Source: Planctomycetota bacterium
GTDB lineage: Bacteria; Planctomycetota; J058; JAJDCQ01
Direction of reading: 5' to 3'
Length of the DNA stretch: 43,896 bases
NCBI GenBank assembly: GCA_029260755.1
Contig: JAJDCQ010000127.1
Location: 1 to 43,896 of the forward strand
Shown here piece after piece: positions 16,301-23,799 of the stretch. Each line of letters starts with the position of its first letter. Position 1 is the stretch's first letter. The notes under the pieces were generated by a model. The model was not told the origin of the DNA. It did no database searches and was given only the letters and a program-made list of their open reading frames with translations. Both the position numbers and the translations under genes were made by a program.

Positions 16301-17895
16301 ACGGCCGGATCGCCGCCGCCCTCGAGAGCGGAGCGGTGCCCATCTGGGACGCCGCGTCGGGCGAGCCGGTCGTCTCGCTCGCGGGGCATCGCGGCCCAGT
16401 CAACGACGTCGCCTTCTCCGCCGATGGCGGCCACGTCGCCACCGCGGGGGAGGACAGCCTCGTCCGCTGGTTCGACGCCGCGTCGGGCGAGCAGGTCCGC
16501 GCCCTCCGCGGTCACGCCGGAGCGGTCACGAGCGTGGCCGTCACGGCGGACCGCCGGCTGGCCGTCATCTCCGGCTCACGCGACGGCACCGTCCGGATCT
16601 TCCGGGGGGCCGGCGGCGCCGGTCAGATCCTCGCTCAGCTCACCGACGAGGTCGAGGCAGTGGCGGCCGGACCGCGCGGGCTCGTCGCCGCCGCCGCCGG
16701 AGGCGTCGTCCCCGTCTGGGACCATCGCACCGGCCGGCGGGTCGTGACCCTCGACGGCGAGCCGACCCGGTTCGTCGACGTCGCCATCTCGCCGGACGGC
16801 CAGCGGGTCGCCGCGATCGACGAGGCTGCGGTCGCGCGCGTCTGGTCTCTCGAGACGGCCGGTGGCCTCGTCAACCGCCGGGTGGCCGGACCCGAGGCGG
16901 GCTCCGTCCGGTTCGGGCCCAGGGGCAAGCGACTCTTCATCCCCGCCAAGGATGGCGCGATCCGCATCCACGATCCCCGGAGCGGGCGCGCGCTCGGCGC
17001 GATCACCGTCACCGGATCCCGCGCCGTCACGGCAGCGGACGTCCTCGCTCCGAAGCGGCTGATCGTCGGCGTCGCCGGGTCGGTCGAGGTCGTCGATGAC
17101 AAGGGAGGAGTGCTCGGATCACGCCGGCTCGACGAGCGTGGCGGAGCGGTTCGAGTCGCGCCGAGTCCCGACGGCGGGCTCGTCGCCGCGACGTCCGCCG
17201 GACGCGACGCCCGTCTCATCGTCACGGATGCCGACCTCGGCGCCGACCGGATCTCGATGGAGGCGCCCTACGCTTCCGCGCCGGTCTGGAGCCCGGACGG
17301 GACCAGGATCGCCGTCGGCATGCTGGGCGCGTTCCTCGTGATCGACGTGGCCACCGGCGCCCTCGAGCGCATCCCCGTGCCGCGGGACTCCGGCCGCGCC
17401 GTCGCGTTCACGCCCGACGGGACCCGGATCGCGGCCGCGACGACCGACCGGGTCTCCGTCCTGGAGGCCGACGGCCTGGCAGAGGTCGCGACCGTCCCCG
17501 GCGTCGGAACAGGGGTCACCCTCGGGTGGCTCCGCGACGGTCGTCACCTGCTCGTCGGCGGCGACGACGGCGCCGTCCGGATCTGGAGCCTGGTCGAGAG
17601 ACGACCGCGTCTGGTCGCCGTGCTTCGGGACCACTTCGCCGGGATCCGCGCGATCGACGTCTCCCCCGACGGGCGGCGGATCGCCACCCTGGACGACGAC
17701 GGCAGCGTGGTGATCCGCGACCTGTCGGCGACCGGCCTGCAGACGCCCGCGGTCGAGCTGGCCGACCGCGTGGAGGCGACGACCGCCTACCGGGTCGATG
17801 GGTTCGACGCCCTCCAGGCCGTCCACCGGCTCTACGTCCCCCGAAAGCAGGAACCGCTCCCCCCGGTCTCTCCGCCGCCCGGCGAGGGTGACTGA
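13327..17895 (+). CDS. Ser/Thr protein kinase with long WD40 beta-propeller region
   Basis: A 1522-residue kinase. From the GTG at 13327 (preceded by GGGGAGAG): an N-terminal helical module with RSGRLDQ and ERGLIDPSEV, seen in similar kinases; a Pro-rich linker; a kinase domain at about 114-383 with GRGGMG, VAIK, HRDVKPQN, DFGLAR and GTPSYMAPEQ all intact; a membrane helix at about 406-431; an Ala/Glu/Arg coiled coil at about 434-530; then roughly 20 WD40-like blades to the end, counted by repeats such as DGTVRIF and GDDGAVRIWSL. A GTG 7 codons earlier (13306) is an alternative start. The propellers would sit outside the membrane as a binding platform. It converges on the AurF-like gene with 7 bp between stops. 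Confidence 0.9.
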   Translation: MSGPKPAAVSQHDRAVAESLLRSGRLDQTALANLVEESRRTGRASLVDLLIERGLIDPSEVGATVVGSASPPVQGATPRPMPPAPPSRAPSGRASVPGHGRAGGHDPGGTQQRIGRYEVLGELGRGGMGVVYRARDASLGRTVAIKMILAQLAQRSGPGAIERFAREARATARLRHPGIVAIHEVGSHEGNPFLVMDFVEGRDLDAVLHAERLAPRRVAELAREIALALAHAHDEGVIHRDVKPQNILIDAAGRCHLTDFGLAREIDSGSELTVSGQLLGTPSYMAPEQAGASRFEISPATDVYAVGGILYRALVGRVPFTGASQFELIKRVLLDEPERLRDQDPTIHPDLETITLKCLEKEPERRYPSATALADDLGRFLDGEAIAARPAGRRERLVRWARRNRALAATASAGLLAVTALLIAGVAGTVVAVRRIRAERDAAEAAKTTAEEESLRAQTAETDARAAAAREASERARAETARAEAEAARLESDAARERASTEGRRASQMSEARAELLARALADKGSVLASQGRDAMAAAFHAASLVLGENDAARSGILATLPRAARTLWVGPSITLRSIALHPSEPLAAVGDRDGAIRFFDLEKDREVAAWAHGPDPVRALAWSPDGRRVASGDEAGLVRVRTRVTAEEIAAFRTPDGVAVEAIAIESERDDAGDGHVVAALTDGTVLLWPVAFGGTARVVGAHAGGATAVAIARDGRILGAAGVDGRVALSTIPDGRPVASILIPSISPVRSIAFDDEGSRLVAAAADGTVVTLEIGARRAELVAFGRPTGGEVALSGDGRLIAAATTSGDVDVREVDAGPDSPARVMRAVGPGASNPMALDAAGRRLAIWNPIFGAAFCDVPARPGRRHYRSWLDAATERRSEWGGAAVEFRPDGLVLASCGDQRRALWHAESGRRLRKVTIGFGADRAIAWSPDGALLAQAKAETAGGPSGHRLTGATLIELFDPSTGDVVRTVAKAESTVLALAWSRDGRIAAALESGAVPIWDAASGEPVVSLAGHRGPVNDVAFSADGGHVATAGEDSLVRWFDAASGEQVRALRGHAGAVTSVAVTADRRLAVISGSRDGTVRIFRGAGGAGQILAQLTDEVEAVAAGPRGLVAAAAGGVVPVWDHRTGRRVVTLDGEPTRFVDVAISPDGQRVAAIDEAAVARVWSLETAGGLVNRRVAGPEAGSVRFGPRGKRLFIPAKDGAIRIHDPRSGRALGAITVTGSRAVTAADVLAPKRLIVGVAGSVEVVDDKGGVLGSRRLDERGGAVRVAPSPDGGLVAATSAGRDARLIVTDADLGADRISMEAPYASAPVWSPDGTRIAVGMLGAFLVIDVATGALERIPVPRDSGRAVAFTPDGTRIAAATTDRVSVLEADGLAEVATVPGVGTGVTLGWLRDGRHLLVGGDDGAVRIWSLVERRPRLVAVLRDHFAGIRAIDVSPDGRRIATLDDDGSVVIRDLSATGLQTPAVELADRVEATTAYRVDGFDALQAVHRLYVPRKQEPLPPVSPPPGEGD

Positions 17896-17902
17896 GCGAC
17901 CC

Positions 17903-18868
17903 CTACGCGAGGGGCCTCGACGGCGGAGCCACGACGTCTGGCCAGATCCCGAGCAGCCTCCACAGCCGCCGCGTCGCCGGCCCGACGAGGCCGAGCTCGA
18001 CGCAGAGCTCGCGGACGCTGCCGAGCCCATCGATCGTGGCGCGGTGATACTCGGCGTTTCCGGTGTAGGCCTCCCGAACGACCGACCGCGGGATCTCGAA
18101 GTCGCGCACGACCTGCGCGGGCGGCCGGAGCATCGTGCGCGCCATCTGCGAGAGGATCAGCGGCGTCTGGATCGCGAGGCGGAGGCGCCGGAACCGGCCG
18201 AGCCGGGCGACGCTCCGGCGCAGGAAGTGGTGGGCGAAGCTGAGGTGGCGCGCCTCCTCGGTGACGTGGATCTGCATGATCCGGCGCACGAGCGGGTGGA
18301 GCTCCTTGCCGCCGCCGAGCACCCGACGCTGCTCGTGGTCGATCGGCGCCTCGCCGCCGAGCACGAAGATGAAGAACAGCTCGGGGAAGCGTCGCCCGAG
18401 CGCGACGACCGTCCGAGTCTGGCGGCGAAGCCACGCCGGCATGCCGGGCGCCGGGAAGCCGGTCCGGTTGATGAACTCGTTGAACATGAGCGAGTGCTGC
18501 GCCTCCTCGATGACCTCGTGGTAGGCGTAGCGGAACTCGGGCGCGCCCTGAGGCAGGGTGGTCGCGAACTCGAGGAGGCCGCGCTTGAGGACGCCCTCGA
18601 ACTCGAGGCCGACCTTCATCTTGCTCACGATCATGGCGAGCCCGAGACGCGCGCGGGTCGGCGCCGGGAGCGATCGGTACCAGTCGGTCATGCCGAGGGT
18701 GTCGATGCTCGAGAGCTCGAAGCGGGCGTCGGTCGGGTCGATCCGCATCTCGGGAGCGTCCCAGGCGACATCCTCGTAGGCGTCGAAGTGCTTGCTGACC
18801 GACCGCTCGCAAAGCGACTGCACGGCGTCGATGTAGACCGGCTCGGCCACGGCGAGAGCGCTCGTCAT
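17903..18868 (-). CDS. AurF-like diiron N-oxygenase
   Basis: A 321-residue protein of the AurF (p-aminobenzoate N-oxygenase) diiron family. Likely metal ligands are E89 or E91 in GLEFEG, E122 and H125 in EEAQH, E173, and the H201-x3-E205-x2-H208 set in HVTEEARH, the same order and spacing as in AurF. There is no signal peptide. The family oxidises amines to nitro or hydroxylamine groups, but many members are uncharacterised and some are desaturases or hydroxylases, so the substrate is unknown. The start overlaps the stop of the upstream TetR gene by 4 bp (ATGA), so they are translationally coupled and the TetR protein probably controls this gene. No other secondary-metabolite gene is adjacent. 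Confidence 0.87.
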   Translation of the reverse strand: MTSALAVAEPVYIDAVQSLCERSVSKHFDAYEDVAWDAPEMRIDPTDARFELSSIDTLGMTDWYRSLPAPTRARLGLAMIVSKMKVGLEFEGVLKRGLLEFATTLPQGAPEFRYAYHEVIEEAQHSLMFNEFINRTGFPAPGMPAWLRRQTRTVVALGRRFPELFFIFVLGGEAPIDHEQRRVLGGGKELHPLVRRIMQIHVTEEARHLSFAHHFLRRSVARLGRFRRLRLAIQTPLILSQMARTMLRPPAQVVRDFEIPRSVVREAYTGNAEYHRATIDGLGSVRELCVELGLVGPATRRLWRLLGIWPDVVAPPSRPLA

Positions 18869-19545
18869 GATGCGTCCTCCTCGTCCTTCTCAATCTCGAT
18901 CTCGTCTCTCGGTGGTGTCGCCATGCCCCCCGGCGATGAGAGCTGGGCCAGGGTCGCGACCTGTTTGAGGGTCTCGATGACGAGTCGCTCGCGGAGCTCG
19001 TCTCGACGACCGAGCGACTGAAGGGCGAGCCCGTCCACGACGACCGACGCGAAGATCGGCGCGACCGCCCCGAACGGGTTCGCCGCGACCTCGTCGGGGA
19101 AGAGATCCGCGAACGTGCGCGAGACCTCGTCCCGGAAGCGTCGGTGCATGTCCTCGACCGAGTCGGCGAGCTCGGGGTCGGTCCGGGCGGCGACGACGAG
19201 CTCGAGCCACGGCGCGATCCGCTCGCCGACGCCGACGGTCTGCCAGAGGAGATCGATCGCCGCGCCGATGCGATCGGCGCCCGGCGGCACCTCGGCCATT
19301 GCTGCGCGGAAGTCGGTGACCCGCTGCTTGGTGAAGTGCTCGACGGCCGCCCGGACGAGCGCCCCCTTCGTCGGGAAGTGATGCACCTGCGCGCCGCGGC
19401 TGACGCCGGCGCGATCGGCGATCAGGGTCGTCGTCGTCCCGGCGTAGCCGTAGCGGACGAGGCAGTCGACGGTCGCGTCGAGCAGCCGTCCCCGCGTCTC
19501 GTCGCGGCGCTCCTTCTGGGTCCGGCGCTTCTTGATCGCGTTCAT
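18865..19545 (-). CDS. TetR family transcriptional regulator
   Basis: A 226-residue TetR-type repressor. The N-terminal helix-turn-helix is evident (LLDATVDCLVRYGY, then TTLIADRAGVSRGAQVHHF, about 21-58), followed by an all-helical ligand domain and an acidic tail. It is first in a two-gene unit with the AurF-like oxygenase, overlapping by 4 bp. No Shine-Dalgarno sequence precedes the ATG at 19545; a good promoter ends 7 bp upstream, so the message is probably leaderless. The -35 box lies inside a palindrome that fits a TetR operator, so autoregulation is likely. The inducer is unknown, possibly the oxygenase substrate. Confidence 0.9.
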   Translation of the reverse strand: MNAIKKRRTQKERRDETRGRLLDATVDCLVRYGYAGTTTTLIADRAGVSRGAQVHHFPTKGALVRAAVEHFTKQRVTDFRAAMAEVPPGADRIGAAIDLLWQTVGVGERIAPWLELVVAARTDPELADSVEDMHRRFRDEVSRTFADLFPDEVAANPFGAVAPIFASVVVDGLALQSLGRRDELRERLVIETLKQVATLAQLSSPGGMATPPRDEIEIEKDEEDAS

Positions 19546-19552
19546 GGGAGGG

Positions 19553-19581
19553 AGGATAGCGATCGCTCAACATACAGTCAA
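19553..19581 (-). promoter_or_regulatory. Sigma70-like promoter of the TetR-oxygenase unit
   Basis: Read on the minus strand: TTGACT (19576-19581), a 17-bp spacer, then TATCCT (19553-19558), with the TetR ATG 7 bp further on. The spacing is ideal and transcription would begin at or next to the start codon, giving a leaderless mRNA. Confidence 0.7.
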
Positions 19582-19592
19582 GCCTGCATGTT
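19569..19592. promoter_or_regulatory. Candidate TetR operator palindrome
   Basis: Half-sites AACATACAG (19569-19577) and CTGCATGTT (19584-19592) are inverted copies with one mismatch, separated by 6 bp. The palindrome covers the -35 box of the TetR promoter, the classic place for autorepression by a TetR dimer. It also lies 118 bp upstream of the divergent kinase gene, which it may affect too. Confidence 0.72.
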
Positions 19593-19709
19593 TTTGCTGC
19601 TTGGCTCAACTGCCTTTGTTCCAGATGTTTACACCTCGATCTCTGCGGCCGAATCTCCGATTCGCGAGACGGTTGCGAGCGCCCGACCCCGCGTGCGACC
19701 CTGACTCCG

Positions 19710-22373
19710 ATGACCGCTCCCGCCTCCGAGAACGCCCCGCGGATCGGCCGCTACCGGATCGTCGGTGAGCTCGGCCGCGGCGGCATGGGCGTCGTCTACC
19801 GCGCGGTCGACGACGCGCTCGGACGACCGGTCGCGGTCAAGATGCTGCTCGCCGAGAACGACCCGACGGGGACGGCCCGCGCTCGCTTCCGCCGCGAGGC
19901 CGAGACGATCGCCCGGCTCCGGCATCCCGGGATCCTCGGCGTCCACGAGTGGGGCGAGGCGGGCGGGCGGCCGTATCTCGCGATGGACCTCGTCGACGGG
20001 CAGACCCTCGAGGACGCCCTCGGCGCGATCTCGCTCGACGCCGCCGTCGCCGTCGTCCGCGACGCCGCCCGAGCCGTTCACCACGCCCACGGCCAGGGGA
20101 TCATCCACCGCGACCTCAAGCCGGCGAACGTGATGCTCGAGCGGGTCGGCGGCCGCGCGCTCGTCATGGACTTCGGGATCGCGCGCGTCCTCGACGCCCG
20201 CACGCGGCTCACGAAGACCGGCGCGATGATGGGCACGCCGTACTACATGCCGCCCGAGCAGCTCGGCGGAGGCGAGGAGCGCTCGGTAGACGCCCGCAGC
20301 GACGTCTACGCCCTCGGCGGCACGCTCTACCACGCCATCGCGGAGCGGCCGCCGTTCTCGGGCGCCGGCGCGGACTACAACCTCTTTGCCGCGATCATCT
20401 CGAAGATGCCCGACCCGCCGAGCCGCTCTCGCCGCGACGGAGAGGCCGACGCGGCGCTCGACGCGGTCTGCCTCCGCGCGATGGCGAAGGACCCCGGCGA
20501 CCGCTACCCGAGCGCCGAGGCGTTCGCCGCCGACCTCGATCGCTGGCTGCACGGCGACCCGATCACGGCGAGCTCGCCGGGCGCCGCGTCGCGCCTCGGC
20601 TCGGGACTGAGGGCGCGAGCCGGTCCGCTCGCGGCGGCCGTTCTCCTCGCGGCGTCGGCAGCCCTCGGCCTCGCCGCGGTGATCGGGACCGGCGGAGGCT
20701 CGGCGAACCGCGCCGGAGAGCCCGATCCCACCCCGCCCCCGCTCGATCGCGCGGCCGACGCCGCGGTCGACCTCGTCCCGGCGAGAACCTGGTGGGAGCC
20801 TGCGCCCGAGCAGCTCGCCTTCGCCGAGGAGCGCGGCTGGCCGCTCTGGTTCGAGAGCTCGGTCGGCATCCGCTTCGTCCTGATCCCGCCCGGCACGTTC
20901 ATCGCCGGCAGCCCGCTCGACGAGGAGGAACGCGAGGAGGGGGAGCTGCCCCCGCACGAGGTCACCCTCGAGGCGTTTTACGCGAGCGCGACCGAGGTGA
21001 CCAACGGTCAGCTCCGCCGCTGGCGCGGCGATCACGATTCGGGCGCCTTCGGCGGGCTCGAGACGCGCTCGCTCGACGGCGACGAGCAGCCGGCCGCGCG
21101 GGTGAACCTCATCGTCGCCCGCTCGTTCGCCCGGTGGCTCGGCCGCGAGGAGGGGGCCGGCGCCCGCTACCGCCTCCCCACCGAGGCCGAGTGGGAGCGC
21201 GCCGCCCGCGCCGGACGAGACGGTCGCTGGCCGTGGGGGGAGGACCGCGCCGCGGTCACCCGCCACGCGAACGTCCGGGACGAGGCGTCGATCGACTTCT
21301 TCGAGAGCGACGAGGGCGCCGACCTCCGGCCCGAGTTCGCCGGCGCGCGCGACGACGGGTGGCGGGTGACGGCGCCGGTCGGCCGCTTCGAGCCCAATCG
21401 ATTCGGGCTGTACGACGTCATCGGCAACGTCGCCGAGTGGACCCGCGACGCCGTCCCCGGCGGCTCCCACCACCCGGTCCGCGGAGGATCGTACCGCTCG
21501 TGGGCGCATCAGAACCGCCTCGCCGCGCGGCCGACGGTGAACGCGGGCGCCCACGACCCCGACGTCGGCTTCCGGCTGATCGCGACCGAGCCGAGCGACG
21601 GCGTCCGCCGCCCGCCCCCGCCGACGCCGCCGCCGGAGATCGAGCCAGCGCCCGAGCAGCGGGAGGCCGCCGAGGCGGCCTCCCTCCCGGTCGTCTTCGA
21701 CAACGAGGCCGGGATGCGATTCGTCCTCATCCCCGCCGGCGACCTCGTCGTCGGAAGCGACCCCGACGCCGACCCCGATCACCTCCCCGACGAGACCGCC
21801 CACCGGGTGAGGATCAGCCGCCCGTTCCACATCGCGGCGACCGAGCTGACCCACGAGCAGCGTCGCCACCTCGTCCCGACCCACTGGGCGAACGAGCCCG
21901 ACGCGTTCCCGTCGATCGTCACGTTCCACGAGGCGAGCGCGCTCGTCGACTCGCTGAACGCGCTCGAGGACCGCTGGCGCTACCGCCTGCCGACCGAGGC
22001 CGAGTGGGAGCACGCGGCGCGCGCGGCGAGCGCCCACCGCTACTTCTGGGGCGACGACACCGCCGGCGGCGACAGCCGCGCGAACGTCGAGAGCGACGGG
22101 CCGCGAGCCGTCGCGAGCCTCGAGCCGAACCCGTGGGGGCTCTTCGACGTCTCGGGCAACCTCCTCGAATGGTGCTCCGATCGCTACGGCGTCTACCCGG
22201 CCGGGCCGGTGATCGACCCCGCCGGGTCCGAGGTGAACGACGGCGACCACCGGGTGATCCGAGGCGGCGCCTGGGACCTCCCCTGGACCGACGCCCGGCT
22301 CGCCCGGCGCCGCGAAGCGGGTGAGGGATCGCGCGAGGCCGGGATCCGGGTCGTCGCCGTCCCGCGGCGATAG
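19710..22373 (+). CDS. Ser/Thr kinase with tandem FGE-sulfatase-like domains
   Basis: An 887-residue protein. Kinase domain at about 14-281 with GRGGMG, VAVK, HRDLKPAN (D135), DFGIAR and a GTPYYMPPEQ segment (PPE in place of APE); a membrane helix at about 305-326; then two domains of the formylglycine-generating-enzyme/sulfatase-modifying-factor fold at about 385-625 and 665-887. Both carry RFVLIP(P/A)G, RLPTEAEWE, GLYDVIGN or GLFDVSGN, and RGGS/RGGA. True FGEs need active-site cysteines just after RGGS; here the segments read RGGSYRSW and RGGAWDLPW with no Cys, so both are probably non-catalytic binding domains. There is no Shine-Dalgarno sequence before the ATG. It diverges from the TetR unit. 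The outer face likely senses a ligand, identity unknown. Confidence 0.9.
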   Translation: MTAPASENAPRIGRYRIVGELGRGGMGVVYRAVDDALGRPVAVKMLLAENDPTGTARARFRREAETIARLRHPGILGVHEWGEAGGRPYLAMDLVDGQTLEDALGAISLDAAVAVVRDAARAVHHAHGQGIIHRDLKPANVMLERVGGRALVMDFGIARVLDARTRLTKTGAMMGTPYYMPPEQLGGGEERSVDARSDVYALGGTLYHAIAERPPFSGAGADYNLFAAIISKMPDPPSRSRRDGEADAALDAVCLRAMAKDPGDRYPSAEAFAADLDRWLHGDPITASSPGAASRLGSGLRARAGPLAAAVLLAASAALGLAAVIGTGGGSANRAGEPDPTPPPLDRAADAAVDLVPARTWWEPAPEQLAFAEERGWPLWFESSVGIRFVLIPPGTFIAGSPLDEEEREEGELPPHEVTLEAFYASATEVTNGQLRRWRGDHDSGAFGGLETRSLDGDEQPAARVNLIVARSFARWLGREEGAGARYRLPTEAEWERAARAGRDGRWPWGEDRAAVTRHANVRDEASIDFFESDEGADLRPEFAGARDDGWRVTAPVGRFEPNRFGLYDVIGNVAEWTRDAVPGGSHHPVRGGSYRSWAHQNRLAARPTVNAGAHDPDVGFRLIATEPSDGVRRPPPPTPPPEIEPAPEQREAAEAASLPVVFDNEAGMRFVLIPAGDLVVGSDPDADPDHLPDETAHRVRISRPFHIAATELTHEQRRHLVPTHWANEPDAFPSIVTFHEASALVDSLNALEDRWRYRLPTEAEWEHAARAASAHRYFWGDDTAGGDSRANVESDGPRAVASLEPNPWGLFDVSGNLLEWCSDRYGVYPAGPVIDPAGSEVNDGDHRVIRGGAWDLPWTDARLARRREAGEGSREAGIRVVAVPRR

Positions 22374-22474
22374 AGCCGGTATTGGGCTTGCCCGCGGCCA
22401 GGGCGATCTGGTGAAATGGGCGCCAGAGAGAGTTGGTTCCTCCGACGGGGTCAGGGCCGAGAGGAGGGGCAACC

Positions 22475-23152
22475 ATGCAGGTCGCACATCGGAAGTGGGC
22501 GCGCGTCATCATGCGCCACACCGAGGAAGACGAGCCGCTCGTCTGGTCCGGACGTCCTCGTCGCGGGCTCGTGCTGCGAGGACGCGACGCGCTGGCCATT
22601 CCAGTCAGCCTCGCCGTCACCGCCGGGGCGGTCTTCGCCGGCCTCGAGCTCCACGCGCGGTTCGGCGTCGACCCGATGCCCACCGTCCAGCGCGCGATCG
22701 TCCTCTGGGCGCCGCTCGCCGCGCTCGGCCTCATCGCCGCCTACTATCTCCTCGGCCGGTTCGTGGTCGACGCGTTCCGGCGCCGCTCCACGATCTACGG
22801 CCTCACCCCGCAGCGGCTGATCGTCGTCTCCGGCATGCTCGGCGACCACGTCGAGTCGTTCGGGCTGCTCGCCCTGCCCGAGGCGGACCTCCGCCTCATC
22901 GAGCAACGCGCCGACGGCCACGGCACGGTTCGCCTCCGGAGGCCCGGCTTCTTCGGCTGGCTCTTCCACGAGTGGCGAGCCGGAACCGGCCTCTGGTTCC
23001 CGCCGCTCGCCGGCACCGCCGCACCCCGCCTCGACCAGGTCGAGGACGCCGCCAAGGTGCTCGAAGGGCTCCGCAAGCTCCGCGCGAAGGAGGCCGCCCG
23101 CCACGAGCGCCGCGCCCAGCGCAAGAAGTGTCGCCCCGTGGGCGTCGGCTAG
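22475..23152 (+). CDS. Membrane-anchored bacterial PH-domain (YdbS/DUF304-like) protein
   Basis: A 225-residue protein with two membrane helices at about 35-57 and 73-97, then a YGLTPQRLIVVSG segment that marks bacterial PH (bPH2/YdbS) domains, and a basic C-terminal tail. The ATG at 22475 is chosen because GAGGAGGGG lies just before it; an upstream in-frame ATG at 22433 lacks one. The gene follows the FGE-kinase gene by about 100 bp. Its TAG stop codon (23150-23152) falls in the CTAG end of the second MITE-like element, so that insertion may have trimmed or extended the tail. Role unknown; bPH proteins are membrane-associated scaffolds. Confidence 0.75.
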   Translation: MQVAHRKWARVIMRHTEEDEPLVWSGRPRRGLVLRGRDALAIPVSLAVTAGAVFAGLELHARFGVDPMPTVQRAIVLWAPLAALGLIAAYYLLGRFVVDAFRRRSTIYGLTPQRLIVVSGMLGDHVESFGLLALPEADLRLIEQRADGHGTVRLRRPGFFGWLFHEWRAGTGLWFPPLAGTAAPRLDQVEDAAKVLEGLRKLRAKEAARHERRAQRKKCRPVGVG

Positions 23153-23444
23153 CCCGCATAGGGGTATCAACTTCGCTCAGGTCGATGAAGAGATGGAACC
23201 ACGGAGGCACGGAGGCACGGAGCAGCTTCGGATAGCGCCGGTCGCGGACCGATCCGTCCGCTCCTTCTTGGTTCCAGTCGCCTCGCGTGACCGAAACCGA
23301 GAGGGAGCCATCCCTGGAGCCGGTCGGCTCGTGCGAGCCGGGATGCGGCGCACGCAGTCGCTCCTCCGTGTCTCCGTGCCTCCGTGGTGACATCTGCTCG
23401 CCGAAGGCGAGCCCATCGGACCTGAACGAGCTTGATAGCCCCTG
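23149..23444. mobile_element. MITE-like element, copy 2
   Basis: This is collinear with the element at 7388-7697: left end CTAGCCCGCAT then TATCAACTTCGCTCAGGTC (23165-23183), period-8 ACGGAGGC arms around 23200-23222 and 23363-23390, and a right end at 23419-23437 that matches the left inverted repeat with 3 mismatches in 19. Most positions match copy 1 by eye. It carries no coding frame of its own. It fills most of the gap between the bPH gene and the small membrane protein gene. Confidence 0.72.
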
Positions 23445-23541
23445 CCCGCGCTCAGAGCCTGATCTCGACGGAAGATCGAGAGAGCTGGCCCGTTGCGGGT
23501 TTGCAACGTGAGGCCCGGCGCGGGCGGGCGTCTCTTCGGGC

Positions 23542-23799
23542 ATGGGACTGCTGCTCGTGCTCGCCGTGACCGCCGTCGGGATCCTCGCCGCCGACCGCCT
23601 GCTCCTCGCCCTCGAAGCGCGCGGCCTCGTCTACTGGCGACGCCGTAAGCCGGGCGGCGGCTCCGCCACCGGCAACGCCATGCTCGCGATGCAGGCGTTC
23701 GTCGAGCCCGGAGCCCGCGCCGTCCAGGAGACGGTCGAGCGGGAGGAACAGGTCGAGGACGGGGAGTCGGAGCCCCCGACCCGGCTCACTTCCCGGTGA
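23542..23799 (+). CDS. Small single-pass membrane protein, unknown function
   Basis: An 85-residue protein: an N-terminal membrane helix at about 2-22, then LVYWRRRKPGG, a short linker, and an amphipathic MLAMQAFVEPGARAVQE segment, ending in an acidic, Pro-rich tail. The pattern of aromatic/basic residues after the helix and the QAFVEPG stretch has the look of a conserved small protein family, but I cannot name it. No clear ribosome site precedes the ATG. The last 14 bp overlap the 3' end of the kinase-TPR gene on the other strand. It could be a spurious frame, though its composition favours a real gene. Confidence 0.55.
   Translation: MGLLLVLAVTAVGILAADRLLLALEARGLVYWRRRKPGGGSATGNAMLAMQAFVEPGARAVQETVEREEQVEDGESEPPTRLTSR

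Noticed and set aside
13255..16515. Minus-strand frame of over 1000 codons
   Set aside because: Antisense to the WD40 kinase gene, low-complexity Arg/Gly/Asp composition, no recognisable domain.
17900..17914. Terminator between the convergent WD40 kinase and AurF-like genes
   Set aside because: Only a 4-bp CCCC/GGGG stem with a 7-nt loop and no T tract, and it overlaps the AurF-like stop codon.
19629..22487. Minus-strand frame of about 950 codons
   Set aside because: Antisense shadow of the FGE-kinase gene with no family signature.
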